The position numbers and the translations under genes were made by a program. A stretch of DNA of 64,000 nt from Eunapius fragilis (Eukaryota > Porifera > Demospongiae > Spongillida > Spongillidae), in NCBI GenBank assembly GCA_963681505.1, contig OY811971.1, positions 18,612,234 to 18,676,233 of the forward strand, written 5' to 3'. Below, one piece after another: positions 1-12,606 of the stretch. Below the pieces are notes generated by a model, which searched no databases, was not told where the DNA came from, and worked only from the letters and a program-made list of their open reading frames with translations. Numbering within the stretch: the stretch's first letter is position 1; every line of letters begins with the position of its first letter.

Positions 1-44
1 TTCCAAGAAGCCAACTCTTCATGCCTTACAACTGTGTTCCCACA

Positions 45-345
45 CACACACACATACATACATACGTGCATACATACATACATACATACATACATACATA
101 CATACATACATACATACATACATACATACATACATACATGCATACATACATACATACATACATACATACATACATACATACACACATACATACATACACA
201 CATACACACATACACACATACACACATACACACATACACACACATACACACATACACACACATACACACATACACACACATGCATACATGCATACATACA
301 TACATACATACATACATACACACACACATGCACATACACACACAT
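45..345. repeat. CATA/CACA microsatellite in an ALAS intron
   Basis: A long run of TACA/CATA units passing into CACACATA units. It ends just before the polypyrimidine stretch and AG acceptor of the first visible ALAS exon, so it is intronic. The open frames across it exist on both strands only because the unit has no stop codons. Confidence 0.95.
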
Positions 346-381
346 ACATACACCCCTCCCCCCCACCCCTTCCCCTATCAG

Positions 382-1254
382 CGAGGCCATACACGAGCAC
401 GGCTATGGCGCGGGGGGCACCAGGAACATCTCTGGCTCCTCCTACCACCACGTTGCCCTGGAGAGGGAGCTGGCTGACCTCCACCGCAAGGAGAGTGCCC
501 TCATCTTCACCTCCTGCTACGTGGCCAACGACACCACCCTCACCACCCTGGGCAAGATGATCCCCAACTGCGTCATCTTCTCCGACCAGGGGAACCACAA
601 CTCCATGGTGGTGGGGGTCCTCCACTCGGGGGCCAAGAAGGAGGTCTTCCGCCACAACGACCCCTCCCACCTGGAGGAACTCCTCCGCAAGTATGACCCC
701 TCCCACCCGAAGATCGTGGCCTTCGAGTCGGTCCATTCCATGACGGGGGCCATCTGCCCCCTGGGGGAAATGTTGGACGTGGCCCGGAGGCACAATGCCC
801 TGACGTTCCTGGACGAGGTCCACGCCGTGGGGTTGTACGGTGCTCGTGGCGGGGGCGTGGCCGAGAGAGACGGGGAGCTGGACAGGGTGGACGTGATAAC
901 GGGGACCCTGGGGAAGGCCTTCGGCACCGCGGGGGGTTACATCGCTGGGTCGGCCCCCCTGGTGGACGCCGTCAGGAGCTACGGGGCGGGGTTCATCTTC
1001 ACGACGTCCATGCCCCCCGCCCAGGCCGTGGCCGCCAGGAGGTCCGTGCAGGTGCTCAAGTCGGAGGAGGGGAGGAGTCTGAGGGAGAGGCACCAGGCCA
1101 TGGTGAGGGGGCTCAAGGGGACCCTCGTGTCCGCTGGGCTGCCGGTGATACCTTGCCCCAGCCACATCATACCCCTACATGTGAGTGGCTGTTTTTATTT
1201 TTATTTTTGTGTGTGTGCATGTAGAAGCATGTTTTTTTTTGTCCATTTGAATGC

Positions 1255-1291
<37 letters not shown>

Positions 1292-1759
1292 CTATTCGTC
1301 TTGTCACCACCTGAAACTGATCAACACCTCCCCCCTTCCCTCCCTTTCACCCCCTTATTATTCGTTTTCTTTTTATAGTTCTACCGTTGTTTCTTTTTTT
1401 ATTTTTTAATCACGTCACATCTTACCACCTGCCTCTCCCATCTTCTCCCCCCCCCTCCCTCCTCTTCCTCTCCACAGGTTGGTGACCCCAAGCGTTGCAC
1501 GGCCGCCTCCCACCTCCTCATGGAGAAGCACCGCATATACGTGCAGGACATCAACTACCCCACGGTGGACAGGGGGCAGGAGCGACTGCGCATCGCGCCC
1601 TCGCCCCACCACGACGAGGGCATGCAGAGGCGCTTCGTGGAGGCTCTCGTGGACGTGTGGCACACCCTGGACCTACCGTTTACCAAGGTGGAGGGGGCGT
1701 GCCAGTACCGCAGGGAGGCGCCGCAGCCGCAGGCGATCCCGGTGGCCGCCGCGATTTGA
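382..1759 (+). CDS. ALAS: 5-aminolevulinate synthase, last two exons (5' part outside window)
   Basis: Pyridoxal-phosphate enzyme that condenses glycine with succinyl-CoA in mitochondria, the first step of haem synthesis. Exon A is 382-1180: acceptor CTATCAG, donor CAT|GTGAGT, entering with the last base of a Ser codon. Exon B is 1478-1759: acceptor TCCACAG, stop TGA 1757-1759. The frame is continuous across the join. Visible motifs are [15 protein letters not shown], the cofactor-side [10 protein letters not shown], and GTLGKAFG with the Schiff-base lysine. About 360 residues are present, which is the catalytic core and C-terminus. The mitochondrial presequence and N-terminus lie upstream of the window. 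The exons are strongly GC-rich with mostly G/C third positions, unlike the AT-rich surroundings. The 297-bp intron holds a TG run. Related alpha-oxoamine synthases (KBL, SPT) fit less well because of the TRNISG and LGKAFG context. Confidence 0.95.
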
Positions 1760-3199
1760 CGCGCGCCGTACCTAAACAAAAAAGCTGCCATGTAGTAGAG
1801 TTAGTTTCCTGAGTGGTTAGAAAGAGACTGTATTTTTTAAAAAATCAAAGTATATTTTGCATTGATCATAATATTTCTGCTCCCAGACTTGTAGCTGGTA
1901 CGCGTGCGCAAAATTCATGCGCGATATAACCATTAAAAATACCGCATTGAAACTTATAGCGTAGGCTTGCCCCATAGGTGGCATGAAAGACTTATGATTT
2001 AAATACGGCGGCTATTAGAGGCCGGGTGTCGTCTGGGAAGGCAAGATATTTAATTTTGCGTACATTTACATTTCAACTACACACGTCATCTCTGATGCTC
2101 CTTCCAGTACAATCTAATTTAGCGAAATGCTTAGCATTTTTGACTGAGATAACGCGCTTTCATTAATGCGATATCGACTTCCTATTTAAATTTACCACAC
2201 AATTTCTGCAAAAAATTATATTAAAAAAAGTCCAAAGCATAACATTATACCTTTAGGTGATGTCTCATTGCCATAAACGTTGGTCATTGTAACTCCATGG
2301 TGACGGGTCTAATTCCAGTCCGTATAAGAGTTAACTATAGAGAAAAAAAAAAAACTGTGCCCGCGTGTTAGGGACTCGTGATCTTTCCGCGACAACGATG
2401 ACCGGCCAATTATGTTGTAACTTATTGTCAGTGCTAACCCGACCGCAAATCCAGCCTCAATGGTTATTAATATGGTTATTAACATGTCATGTTTCAGCAC
2501 ATAACGGTTATTCACATACTATTTACTATCTAATAGCCGAAACGAGAAAAAAAATCAGTTGAAATATTTTAAAGTAGAAAACATTGTATATAAACTAAAA
2601 AAAATAGAAACATTATCAGCAAAAAATATCTACCGTATAGAGGAATTTTTTACAATAAAAAAGTCTAGATGGATTATTTTTTGCTTAATATATGCAAATT
2701 GAATTGCGGAGTCTTGACATCATTGATAGTTGATCTGACTGCAAAATGTTTTTGTTGTTGATTTGGCTCCAGTGCAGTTTAACTCTGCGCTATTTGCGAC
2801 ATCCATCTAATCTGCCAGCCAAATGTGACAGTTGCGGGACCGCTTCATGCAGTACTAGCTGTTGCTTTAATCATTTTGCACATTCTTGTATCCACACTTT
2901 GTAAATGCGTACGCCCTTGCTTTATTGCAGCCTAATGTGCGTTTTTATTATTATTGCTATCTTTACAATGTAATTGGTTCAAATCATGATCAAAGTTCAC
3001 TTCAGTGTCAAGATTCATCTTCGCTTATAACTGGTATGACATGCGGCGTGAAAAAAAGAAAGGTTATAGAAGTACTATAATGAACTACACAACTAGATTA
3101 TAAATTATCCTGCGAAATGTCATATTTGCAACATTCAACCTTTGCATTCATATGATGTGCATTGCAAATCGTCACTTATAACCAACGTGTAATTATCAA
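1760..3199. other. AT-rich spacer, no gene seen
   Basis: Low-complexity AT-rich DNA downstream of ALAS. The short open frames here have no recognisable motifs, no coding-like composition and no splice context. No repeat structure stood out. Confidence 0.6.
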
Positions 3200-3908
3200 T
3201 CAGAATGAGTAATCTAGATTATAAATCTCAGCATTTGCAGCCGGGTACCAAGGATCACCAGCATAGACTATGAGGCTTCCAGCAAATCGACTGGTGGGTT
3301 GCTTAGCAGTATACACAGTCGCTCCAACGGTCAGCTTCACATCACGTCCATTGCACTCGAGCATAACTTTGGTACGGACATTAAATGGCAGTTTACGTGC
3401 GTCAATGCCCCAGTTTCCATTAATAGAATCGCCAATTCTACAATGCATTCGAGTGTCATCTGGAAAGAACCAAAACCCCGGTGAGCGGCTTCCCAGCGTG
3501 CAGCAGTTATCGCCAGTAGTAAAGTGCAAAATACTGCTCCAATTGCTTACTGTACCAGTTGGTACAATTTCAAATGACAGTGTGTAGTTTCCAGTTGTTC
3601 CGGAGAGTACACCAATTTGATTGCCTTTAACCAATATTGGGTGATTAGGAAGATCGGTGGACGGAAGAATTGTAGGAGGATCCGTAAGAGGAGGAGGGGG
3701 AGGAGGAGGAGGAGGTTTAGTGGGATCATTGGGAGGAGGGTTTGCTGTAAGAGGCTTATTGTTGGAATTGCATCCATCTTAGCGTTGACGTTATAGCATG
3801 GTGCAGGGCGGAAAGATTAAGATAGATTAAGCAAGGTTAGCATGCAAGAACGCTAATATGCACATGCACACACATACACGCACACACACATGTACACACG
3901 CAAGCGCG

Positions 3909-3957
<49 letters not shown>

Positions 3958-5126
3958 ACACAGACACATGCAACACACATGTATACACACGCACGCACAC
4001 CTTTGATATTGCTGGTGCCTGAGAATGCATTCAGGCATCGAAGGTAAGCTGCAGATAGAAATGAAATTAAGTCACATAGTTACAATTAACGCGTGCAGAG
4101 CCATGCACACAAGGTCATGAGCTGAATATCGGGATCCATTATAAATAAGTATGTTTTGCATGCGTGCATGCACGAAGTGCCTACAGACACCTTATTACTG
4201 AGGGGTCTAGCAAGTTGAATATATATATATTTCTGCAGGAGTGTCCTAATCGATATGTATCTAGCAGAGCGATATATAGATATCGCGCGTGTTTGTTCCT
4301 AATTCCCTGGCCTGCATGAAACGAGACCTGGGGTTATAAATAAAAAAAAACATACGCAGGTCTGAAGTGTCCAAATCGCTTTTTAATTAGCTAAAATCCT
4401 GTTGCAATTATTTTTTCCTGTTAGACTACATACAGAATGTATTTCGTTCTTAATTCAAATGGAGGTAACTAAAAATCAGAAGAAATCCCTATAAAACGCG
4501 AGCCAGGATATTCAAATGACACGTTAATTATCGCATAGCGGGTGTCAAAAGAATAGGTATGCTCCTTGCATGTTTACCTCTCGGAATCTTTGTGAAAAGC
4601 GACAATCGCAACGTCCCTTTCGTTCCCAATCAAGCATGGCCGAGTTGGCTATACAATAGTGCCATTCCGTAAACGAGCTCTGTGTTATCCGAACATATAT
4701 ATAAAGCTTAATATAGCGAATGCTGTATTAAACAAGATACTGGTACATTAACATTTATATTTTATTTAAATTTGTCGTTCAAACGTGCATAGTTCGAAAG
4801 ATAATTTAACGAGCTCTGGTCGCACGTCCTCGCGAATGGAAATTCAGTTGTCAAATTACGCTCTTATATTCAGTATACATATTGGAGAATTAAAGTGTTA
4901 TGATCCGAAACTAACCAGTTTTGCATATCCCATCATCGTACACCGCCTTTGGATATCCTCCGCTGTACCCAGTTGTGGCAACAGCGCGGTTGCTTTCTAC
5001 CGCCGTTATAGCTTCCGTATCGCTAGTAGTGTTCTTAGAATCTAACCTGTTCGCTGCCCCACAGATAGCAGAAAGTACAAGGTACATGGCTATCGTCCAC
5101 TGCAGCTTAGCGCACTCCATTTCCAT
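3200..5126 (-). CDS. Secreted proline-rich protein with concanavalin/LamG-like domain
   Basis: Two-exon model on the minus strand. Exon 1 (5126-4916) starts at the first of two ATGs two codons apart, encodes a hydrophobic signal peptide (core AMYLVLSAICGAA) and ends at G|GTTAGT. Exon 2 (3777-3200) follows a CTAAG acceptor. The phase fits exactly (G+AT gives Asp), giving 262 residues. After the signal peptide come a Ser/Thr-rich stretch, a linker with a nine-proline run, and a ~140-residue C-terminal domain with SNWSSILHFTTGDNCC, GFWFFPDDTRMHC and a closing strand EIYNLDYSF. Invertebrate ConA-like jelly-roll domains of this type often carry the ILHFTT..CC pattern; that is memory, not a search. 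A secreted or matrix carbohydrate-binding role is inferred. The 1.1-kb intron contains a CA tract. The weak pyrimidine tract at the acceptor leaves room for an extra exon. Confidence 0.6.
3891..3965. repeat. CG/CA alternating purine-pyrimidine tract
   Basis: A short (GC)n block followed by (CA)n inside the intron of the secreted protein gene. Alternating purine-pyrimidine DNA of this kind can form Z-DNA. No coding value. Confidence 0.9.
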
Positions 5127-6323
5127 GAGACAAGTTTGAACGTTGCGACTGCGCATCGACTCCAACACATCAATTAATGAGACGTTTCTCTAAGTATAAG
5201 GTGCGAGGAATGCATTTCCGGCGTCACGCACGTTCCTTTTTTTTTAATTCATGAACGTACACTTCTTGAGAGCCTATTTTAAAGATCCTAATACACTTAT
5301 TTGTACATGCAGGAAACTTAACCTACTATACACGGAGTGTAAACGTAATAGATTACAGGTCCACCTTAGATGCGCTATATATTAAAAATAACAAAAACAA
5401 CCCTATGCGACGATATAGCAGCATGCATGCATATTACGATTCCTGGTGTTAACGGTTAAATTCAAATTGAAACGGCAGTTCTGGTCTTACTTGTTTCATG
5501 GTGTTGGCAGGCACAAATAGGCATACCAATCGCTTCAGATGGGCTGGGCTTCATTTATAAATGGTGAAATTTTCATGACATGGCTAGCAACTGCGGACAT
5601 GAATTATTTGAATTCCGTAATTTTTTGGATCTTGCTTAACCTCCCGACCTCTTAAAAAGTAAACAATACCCACAGGGGCTCTTTTTTGTCGGTTTACGCA
5701 CCACTCTGCAGGGTTCTTTACGTCCGCTAAGTAGGCCACACCAACACTATACTGCTCACAACAAGAGCAGCCTTGTTACAGGCAATCCACCATCCGCAAG
5801 AGGACAATAGAAAAGCGAGGGAATATTTATTCTTCATCACGGGACTATTATCACGATCCATCCTGCCATTCACGAATGCGCTTTCAGCACGCCCTGATAC
5901 AATTCCAACGATCACACATACACGCCTTACTACTTATGTTAAGGAACGTAGCGATGAGTAAATATGAAGTGGCCATTTGATTTGAATAACATGTAGCTTG
6001 AGATGTATGCAGTGGTCTGGGAACGAAAAACCTGTCAATTTTTTTGCGCATGCGTACGATGCATTTTAAGAGCTATAAAACGAGTGTTTTCGCGATGAAA
6101 AATACAGTGCTCCTCGTTTTATTAGATACAAACAATGAGGCATTCTTAAAATCAGGGTGCTGTTGAAAAAAAAAGTTAATTAATTTAAAATGCAAAAGGT
6201 ACTGACAATAATAATAATGTTAACTAATCACACAACACAACGTTCCCAGAGAAACAATCTCCAGTGGCCGGCACCAGGGATTTTAAAATTAATAATTTGT
6301 TGTTTTGAAAATATGATTAATCA
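5127..6323. other. Spacer upstream of the secreted protein gene, no gene seen
   Basis: AT-rich sequence holding the presumed promoter of the 3200-5126 gene on the minus strand. No clear TATA box or ORF of note. The open frames at 5727-5961 are short, overlap on opposite strands and lack motifs. Confidence 0.5.
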
Positions 6324-7625
6324 TTTTAATGTTTAATCTCCCGCAATCCTTATTTGAAGATAGCCATCCTTAAATAAGGATGATGACCACTTTCTTAAAG
6401 AATGATGTAAACTTGGTGCTTTGTTTTACATTAGTGATTCACTAGATTCAAGATCATGCAGATCAGCAATACTGCCGCAATTAAAACAGGTTTGGCTAGC
6501 TCAAAAACCGGTAATACGGCGAAACCGCCATTTGCCACTGGCGATATAGTAGAGAGCAAATTAACTCAAAGCGACGTATGGCAAGGAAGGACAGGTTTCT
6601 GGTAGCTCTAGGAGTAGAATGTACACTGTCAGATGTATCTGTGGAACAATGTCTACGGCCTCGACAATCTACGCTCACTTACCGGCCAGTACTTCCAAAG
6701 ATCGAAGCGATTGCATACACTCGAAAGCGTCAAGCTAAGCAACCCTGCTTAGATGCCAAGGGGAGCCACAGAAAGCGACGGATGTAGTTCCTCAGTACGG
6801 ATGGATGACATACATGTAGGCCCAGGTGACCAAAGCGGCAGCACTGCATGATTCGTCAAATGACAGTGACAGCGACATCAACAGTAGGCCTAGGCAATGG
6901 CGTGGTCTCCTCTCGAGTCTGATTAATTGGGGCTAAGCTCCACTAAGCTCGAACACATATTGTATACCAATTGGCAATGCTTCCTAGATTTCCCATACAC
7001 CCCCCCCCCCTCCCTCCCAACGCACCATTCTACATGGTATTGTGCTCAATGATAGGACTAGAAAGCACACTGTTCGATGGAGCGGCGGCAGAACAACCAC
7101 ATGCAGTGCACGTGGTTTCAGTGAGGCTAAGTTACGTCCTGCACGCTGGCGTTTGAGCAGAAGGGAGCATCTACATCAGTACACGTCATTATACAAATGC
7201 TTGATATTATGAATTTTGAAGTGGTTATGGTGTAAATGAGCACAACTTATTAACCACAAGTTATTTCTTCGACGAATCAGGTTGTGAGTATAGTTGAATC
7301 AACTGGCTATCAGAGAAATCAAGATTTTTAAAACCATTATGGTTTTTATGGTCAATAATCTCTACTGTTGTGATCCTTATTTAATGATGGTGTCAATCCT
7401 TAAATAAGGATGTGCCACTTCCTCCCTGTTTTACCACATGGACATTGATCATATTGACATCATTTAAAGTTTGTTATGGAGGCTAATCAGTATACAATTG
7501 ACCAATACCATTTGTTTTATCTTGCTTACTTGGTTAGCAAAAATATGCAATGTAAAAGATGATCCTTATTTAAGGATAATGACATCCTTAAATAAGGATT
7601 TTTCCCTGGAGATTGAACATTAAAA
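6324..7625. mobile_element. ~1.3-kb element with inverted ends and three ATCCTTATTTA hairpins
   Basis: The left end (TTTTAATGTTTAATCTCC, 6324 on) is repeated in inverse at the right end (GGAGATTGAACATTAAAA, to 7625). Three hairpins of ATCCTTATTT paired with AAATAAGGAT lie at 6346-6381, 7373-7411 and 7562-7599, just inside the ends. The interior has a 69-codon open frame at 6578-6787 of unknown relation, possibly a remnant. No target-site duplication was identified, so the borders are approximate. Confidence 0.5.
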
Positions 7626-9920
7626 AATCTGGAAATTTTATCAGAAATTTAATATCACTAATGTAACTTACTATTCATGTCCTCAATTGCTGGCCATGAG
7701 TTATAACTGCCGCAGTATATCCTTTTTTATTCATGGCTTCAAAAATATGATATGCATTGAATCTTACAGCAGCAATGGTAAGAAAGGGTACCTACATCGC
7801 ATGGATGCATGCATGTAGATGTTAACTTGATCAGCTGAGCACAGTGCTGAGAGTTGCGGACAAGCATCGCGATCGAGACAACCAAATAAATATTGGAGTG
7901 ATAAAATCAATTAGCATTCTCTACGAGAAAATTGGTGGCATAAAATTCATCAATTGGTGGTGGAAACAAGGTATTTGAGCTGCAATGACCGGAAAAATGA
8001 AATAGGTCTATTTTCAGCACACTTCTGCTCTAACGTAAAAAAAAGTACACTAAGAAATGGAGAAGGGGACCTGGTGGAGCTAGGAAGGTGTCCCACTGGG
8101 AGGAGGTCCAATGGATGGCACTCTTGCAGAGATTTCTCGAGACCAACTAATTATTCCTGGGTTTGTACAGGAATATATACCTACAGAAAAATGATTTCAG
8201 TCGAACATATGTGTCCGGCCCCGGGTACGGTGCCAGCTATGGCGCAAACACAGACACCTGCATGTACAAGGCCACTCCTGGGGCACACTGAGTGGTTATA
8301 TATATATATATATATATATATATAGGTTCTGGAGAGAAGGGAGGCCTTCTCATGCATCAAACGACTTGCTTGGCGGCCCCAGCGCTTATCAAGGGGAGTT
8401 CCTAAGCCAATGAAGGGCGCCATAAGGGGGGTGGGGGGGGGGGGGGGGCATTTGCAATCCATAATCACTATTTGCATGTACGCGCAAATGAGGTAAACTG
8501 CTTGCGCGCGTGAGTATGCATCATTATGCTTTGTCATGCACTGAAAAATTAGCCAATCAGGCAACGGCCATGCACTTTAGTAGGCTATTGCAACATCCAA
8601 CAGTCTAAATTAAATGCGATTTTGTCTCAGCCTTCCAGAGGGGTGGGTTATCACATGTAATTGATGACTATAGCTGCCTTAACCTTGGCCCAATTTTTCG
8701 TCTGCTCCCGTATATGGCTATAAATTGTTGTCAGCCTCGGCCTCCCACACAGCACCTTGGCAATCAGTTCTGGTCTAGGCTTGCAACTAGAACCTAATGA
8801 GATCATTAAATGGCGGCTGCATGGGGTTGGATACTGACTTCAGATCATTCCTCATGTACTTTTTTTTTTTGCCCCCATGTTACCCTCGAACCACGTAATT
8901 TGGTGACATGCTGTTGTTTAGGTCATGACTTCGCGCTTGCAGATTTCTTAATTAATTCAGCAAGCCCGCGGCTGCCAATGGTCTTTCAAGAGATCTCAAT
9001 AGTGAGCACGTGAGCACGCAACTTGTTTGCTCGCACCATTGGCTGGGACTGAAGCGTATACCTCCAGTAATGGAAATCACTGCATGCAGTGACCTATCCA
9101 CTCTAGCTCCTTTCACCAATTGGTTGGTGCTCCAGCGCTTGCAGCAGCTGCGAACTGAATTAAAAAGCAGTCCAATGGCCCCAAACGCACGTAGCCATCC
9201 CATATGGCGGAGATTGTGAAAGAGGGAGGGAGGGGGGAGGAGGTGGTGGTGGGAAAAAACCAAAAAAAAAAAACTCTCTAGCAGTAGAGACATATCAGCG
9301 GCAACTGGGGCAAATGCCTCAGGACACATCCTCTAAGCTTGTACCTCGTCTCGCCAGACCAAAGACATCAATCACCAAGGGTCCTGCTGGCATAAATATT
9401 TAGATCAATGTAGGGATACTACATGTACATAGCTTTGACTATTAATATAAGTAATTGTTCATGCATGATCCTGCATCAGTTAGAATTGAATTCCCTCCAC
9501 CCAATATCAATATCAATATCGTTACCTGTCCAGTGAAAAACTCGCATCTATGATAGACCTATATAGGCCTATACAGTATGCAGACCATGCATATAGGTGT
9601 TTAGTACTGCCTCATGCTTGCACAAGAGATGAGTGTGGTAACAAAGGCTATATTTGTATATGGTCGAGGCAGCGAAAATGGATTATAGAAATTTTCCAGG
9701 AAGGAAGTGCATACGTGCTGTACGCGTATTAAAATTTCAGACCACTGTAAAACTCCATGATGGATAGAATAATTTCCGTGCATTAGAATAAAATTGTAGA
9801 GGACATAGGTTTTTCTTTGAATATGAAATAATTAGAACAGTTGAAAATAAATGCGCTAGGTCCCTTTTCGCAGCTACGATCCGATAATATTATTTAGAGC
9901 AATAAGTGTTTTATATGTTT
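7626..9920. other. Non-coding spacer with a TA run and a G run
   Basis: A (TA)n run at 8298-8324 and a poly-G stretch near 8430-8448. Several open frames of 60-127 codons occur, but none carries a recognisable domain, and those at 8181-8564 and 7954-8325 extend only by reading through the simple repeats. No gene is supported. Confidence 0.6.
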
Positions 9921-10030
9921 GTGTGGTTGGGCACTTTGCACTATACGTAAACTTTTTTTATTTTACGTAAAGTTTGATCAGTAGGAACTTACTTACGTTA
10001 CGCGTGACGCATACTTAAGTAAGCAAGCTA
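9920..10030. repeat. Cluster of TACGTA / CTTAAGTAAGC palindromes, left
   Basis: Contains TTTACGTAAAG, TTGATCAGT and CTTACTTA motifs, which recur in inverse order at 14223-14580. Perhaps one terminal region of a larger, interrupted element; no exact border found. Confidence 0.35.
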
Positions 10031-10884
10031 AAATCGATGGTTTCGTGCTTAAAAAGCATTTCCATGCAGAGGTTCAAATTCAAACCACAGTATCACCACT
10101 CATACTGCACCACTAATTTACGTAGATTTTGCCTTCACTCGTCTAGCTATGGCCATGCCATGTATGAAAACAAGTTAGTGCGCAATAACCCTTTATTATT
10201 TTTTTTAACACCGGGTTTACGTAAGACGCGGGGAAATTTTGGGGAATTTAAAACTTTCATAATTCCCTCCTTACGTTTGATTCCCAAGCTAATTACGTTG
10301 CCTAACAGACCGTCTTGTATGCAACCATACTGTAGAGTTTGGGCCGAAAAGTTCATACCGTTGTCGTACACTGAACCTCATTAGCGTTTTCGCGGTGGCC
10401 CTCGATTTCAAGGTGCACTTTTTTTCTTTATAATTCCTTGGCTTATAAAGTGTGCCATTAGCATCTCTTGCATAAGAAAAGGCTACACAATAGCTATATG
10501 TGAAGACAACGCAACTGCCTTTCGAGGTGCAGTGTGTTTTACTCACGAAGAGAAGTAATAATAATGATGAATACAATTACCTTATTAACAGCTGCCGCGA
10601 AATTGTTTCGCATTTTACGAGGATGGCACCGGGATGCATAGCCGAAAAAGGAAAACATAGAAGCGGAGCATGTAAAACGTGTAATTCAGGTGTGTCTGTA
10701 ATTGTAGACAACACACTCGCGGACATACAGATGAAATTTCATTGGCTAATAAAACCCGTCGTCATAGTACGCTCCAGCTATGAGCATAGGCATAGTTGCT
10801 GAGTCTGTTGTTCCTTGGAGCATTAGTACTGTCTACCCTGCTGCCCTGCCGCTGCAGATACCGTTGTCCTTTCTCCTGCTGTCC

Positions 10885-11073
10885 CTGCTACTATTCCCAC
10901 AGCTGTCCCTGCTAATGTTCCCACAACTGTCGCTGGTACTGTTCCCACAACTGTCGCTGGTACTGTTACCACAGCTGTCCCTGCTAATGTTCCCACAGCT
11001 GTCCCTGGTACTCTTCCCACAGCTGTCCCTGCTACTGTTCCCACAGCTGTCCCTGCTACTGTTCCTACAGCTG
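10885..11073. repeat. 24-bp minisatellite, about eight units
   Basis: Units of the form CTGCTACTGTTCCCACAGCTG plus three bases, repeated about eight times with point changes. The 24-bp period (8 codons) keeps frames open on both strands, which explains the LFPQLSL-type and TAVGTV-type open frames. They are not taken as genes. Confidence 0.85.
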
Positions 11074-11355
11074 GGGGCAATTGAAATAAAAGTCCACAGG
11101 GAAAAAGTGGGAAAGGGGGGAGTGGGGACAATTGAAATAAAAGTCCACAGGGTAGAGAAAAAACAACCCCTTGCCTCCTCTTCATTGGAGTGCTACAGCT
11201 TGATATGAAAGTTGGGCGGGGGTGTGTGGGCCTACATTGACTTAAGCTCTAGTAATCATTGCTATTACAATACCAATCAACCAACACCTATCAATTTTTT
11301 GTATGTGCAGAACTCGCACTCCTGCCAACACATTATCTAACCATTGGCTTGATAC

Positions 11356-12126
11356 CAGAGGCGGATCCAGGGGGGGGGGCTGAGGGGGCTATAGCCCCCC
11401 CCTTTCCCTTAGAACACGCCCCTTTTTATTTTGTACCACGCCCCTTCAGGCTCCCGATCCGAAGTGCCTCGATCTTCGTACTTGTGAAAACGAGTCAACG
11501 CGTGACGTACGAAAAGAAGTCCCAATTAATGACGATGAGATATTCATAGCTGAACCACAACCCGAGCCACAAAGCGGTAGCGCGAATTACGAATAATGAC
11601 GAATTGCTGTCAACATCAATGAGAATGTAAAATACCTGGAAGACACAGAACTGCTAAAATTTAGGTGTGATGCTGGGGACACTGTTTTAGCTGATCATGA
11701 GCGTTCATAGGCGGCCGGAGGGGGCACCCAGGGGGCCTTAGCCCCCAGCCCCCCTCCCCAGGCTATGGCGCTCCCTTCCCCCCACCTCCAATCCCTAATC
11801 CACAACATGCGAAGCATTATTTAGCTTCTAGCGCTCGCTCGCATGCATTATTAGCAACAATCCAGAGTCAAACGGTTACGCGCGCATCAGAAGTATCGTA
11901 AGCCACGCCCCTTTTGGCGCCCCTCGTGTGTCTGCCCCTCCCCTCGATAGATGCTGGGGCTGCCTCTGGCCGTTTAAGCAAATGGACTAAAATTGCAACT
12001 TACCGTTCAAAGGTGTGAAAAAAAGTATCGAAACCACGAATGCAATGCTCAAAAATTTTTCCGGGGGCACAGCCCCCGGACCCCCTATCTAGCCCCCCCC
12101 TTTCAATATTCCTGGATCCGCCCTTG
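11356..12126. mobile_element. Non-autonomous hAT5-type element with 5-bp duplication GATAC
   Basis: The left end is CAGAGGCGGATCCAGG followed by a G-run and AGCCCCCC. The right end is the inverse with two changes, CCTGGATCCGCCCTTG. Both sides are flanked by GATAC (11351-11355 and 12127-12131). The 771-bp element has no open frame of note and lies inside the TTAA element. Five-base duplications are a property of the hAT5 group; the assignment is inferred from that and from the similar architecture at 47466-50227. Confidence 0.7.
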
Positions 12127-12606
12127 GATACACCCTGATAAACATGTAGGAGCTTATTTTCTGTACATGTACATCAAACAGCATGCAATATGAAGTACAT
12201 CCGCGTGTGGGCGTAGCCTAATTAGCGGTTTAACATATATCACAAAATCAGCCAAACGAAAAGGTACAGAAACAGTTTTAAATGCATTTTCTTTAAAAAA
12301 ATACCACCAATAGAATATTATGAACTTGTAAGACTGATCTGGGATTGCTTAGAAAAAAAGTGCACCTGCCGCGGCCCGTTAGCTAGGTTGTCCGACATTA
12401 CGGGCCTTTTTTGACCAAGGCAATTGTCCCCAAGGCAGTTGTAAATACGCAGTGACTATCAAAATGCTTATAAAAGCAGATGCTGCATTATGAAGCAACA
12501 ATTCCATTCAGAGGGAATTTTTCAGTTTTTGAATATCCCCAAAATAATCAAGATTTCCCCGCGTCTTACGTTAACCCGGTGTTAAATGCGGTACGAGGCC
12601 TATAAC

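Larger units (their letters stand above)
10209..12581. mobile_element. 2.4-kb TTAA-flanked DNA transposon (piggyBac/Kolobok-like, non-autonomous)
   Basis: The left end reads CACCGGGTTTACGTAAGACG directly after TTAA (10205-10208). The right end is its inverse with one-base differences, directly followed by TTAA (12582-12585). The inverted match continues through GCGGGGAAAT. TTAA target duplication is typical of piggyBac and Kolobok superfamilies. No transposase is visible. The interior carries a 24-bp minisatellite and a nested element at 11356-12126, showing order of insertion. Confidence 0.65.

Noticed and set aside
26..1165. 379-codon minus-strand frame
   Set aside because: Antisense shadow of the GC-rich ALAS exon extended through the microsatellite.
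3547..3777. Leu-rich 76-codon frame starting at an ATG
   Set aside because: Alternative frame of the proline-rich linker of the secreted protein; the lectin-domain frame is supported by splice phase and domain.
10780..11208. Leu/Pro/Ser-rich 142-codon frame and its Val/Gly/Thr-rich antisense
   Set aside because: Produced by a 24-bp minisatellite whose period is a multiple of three.
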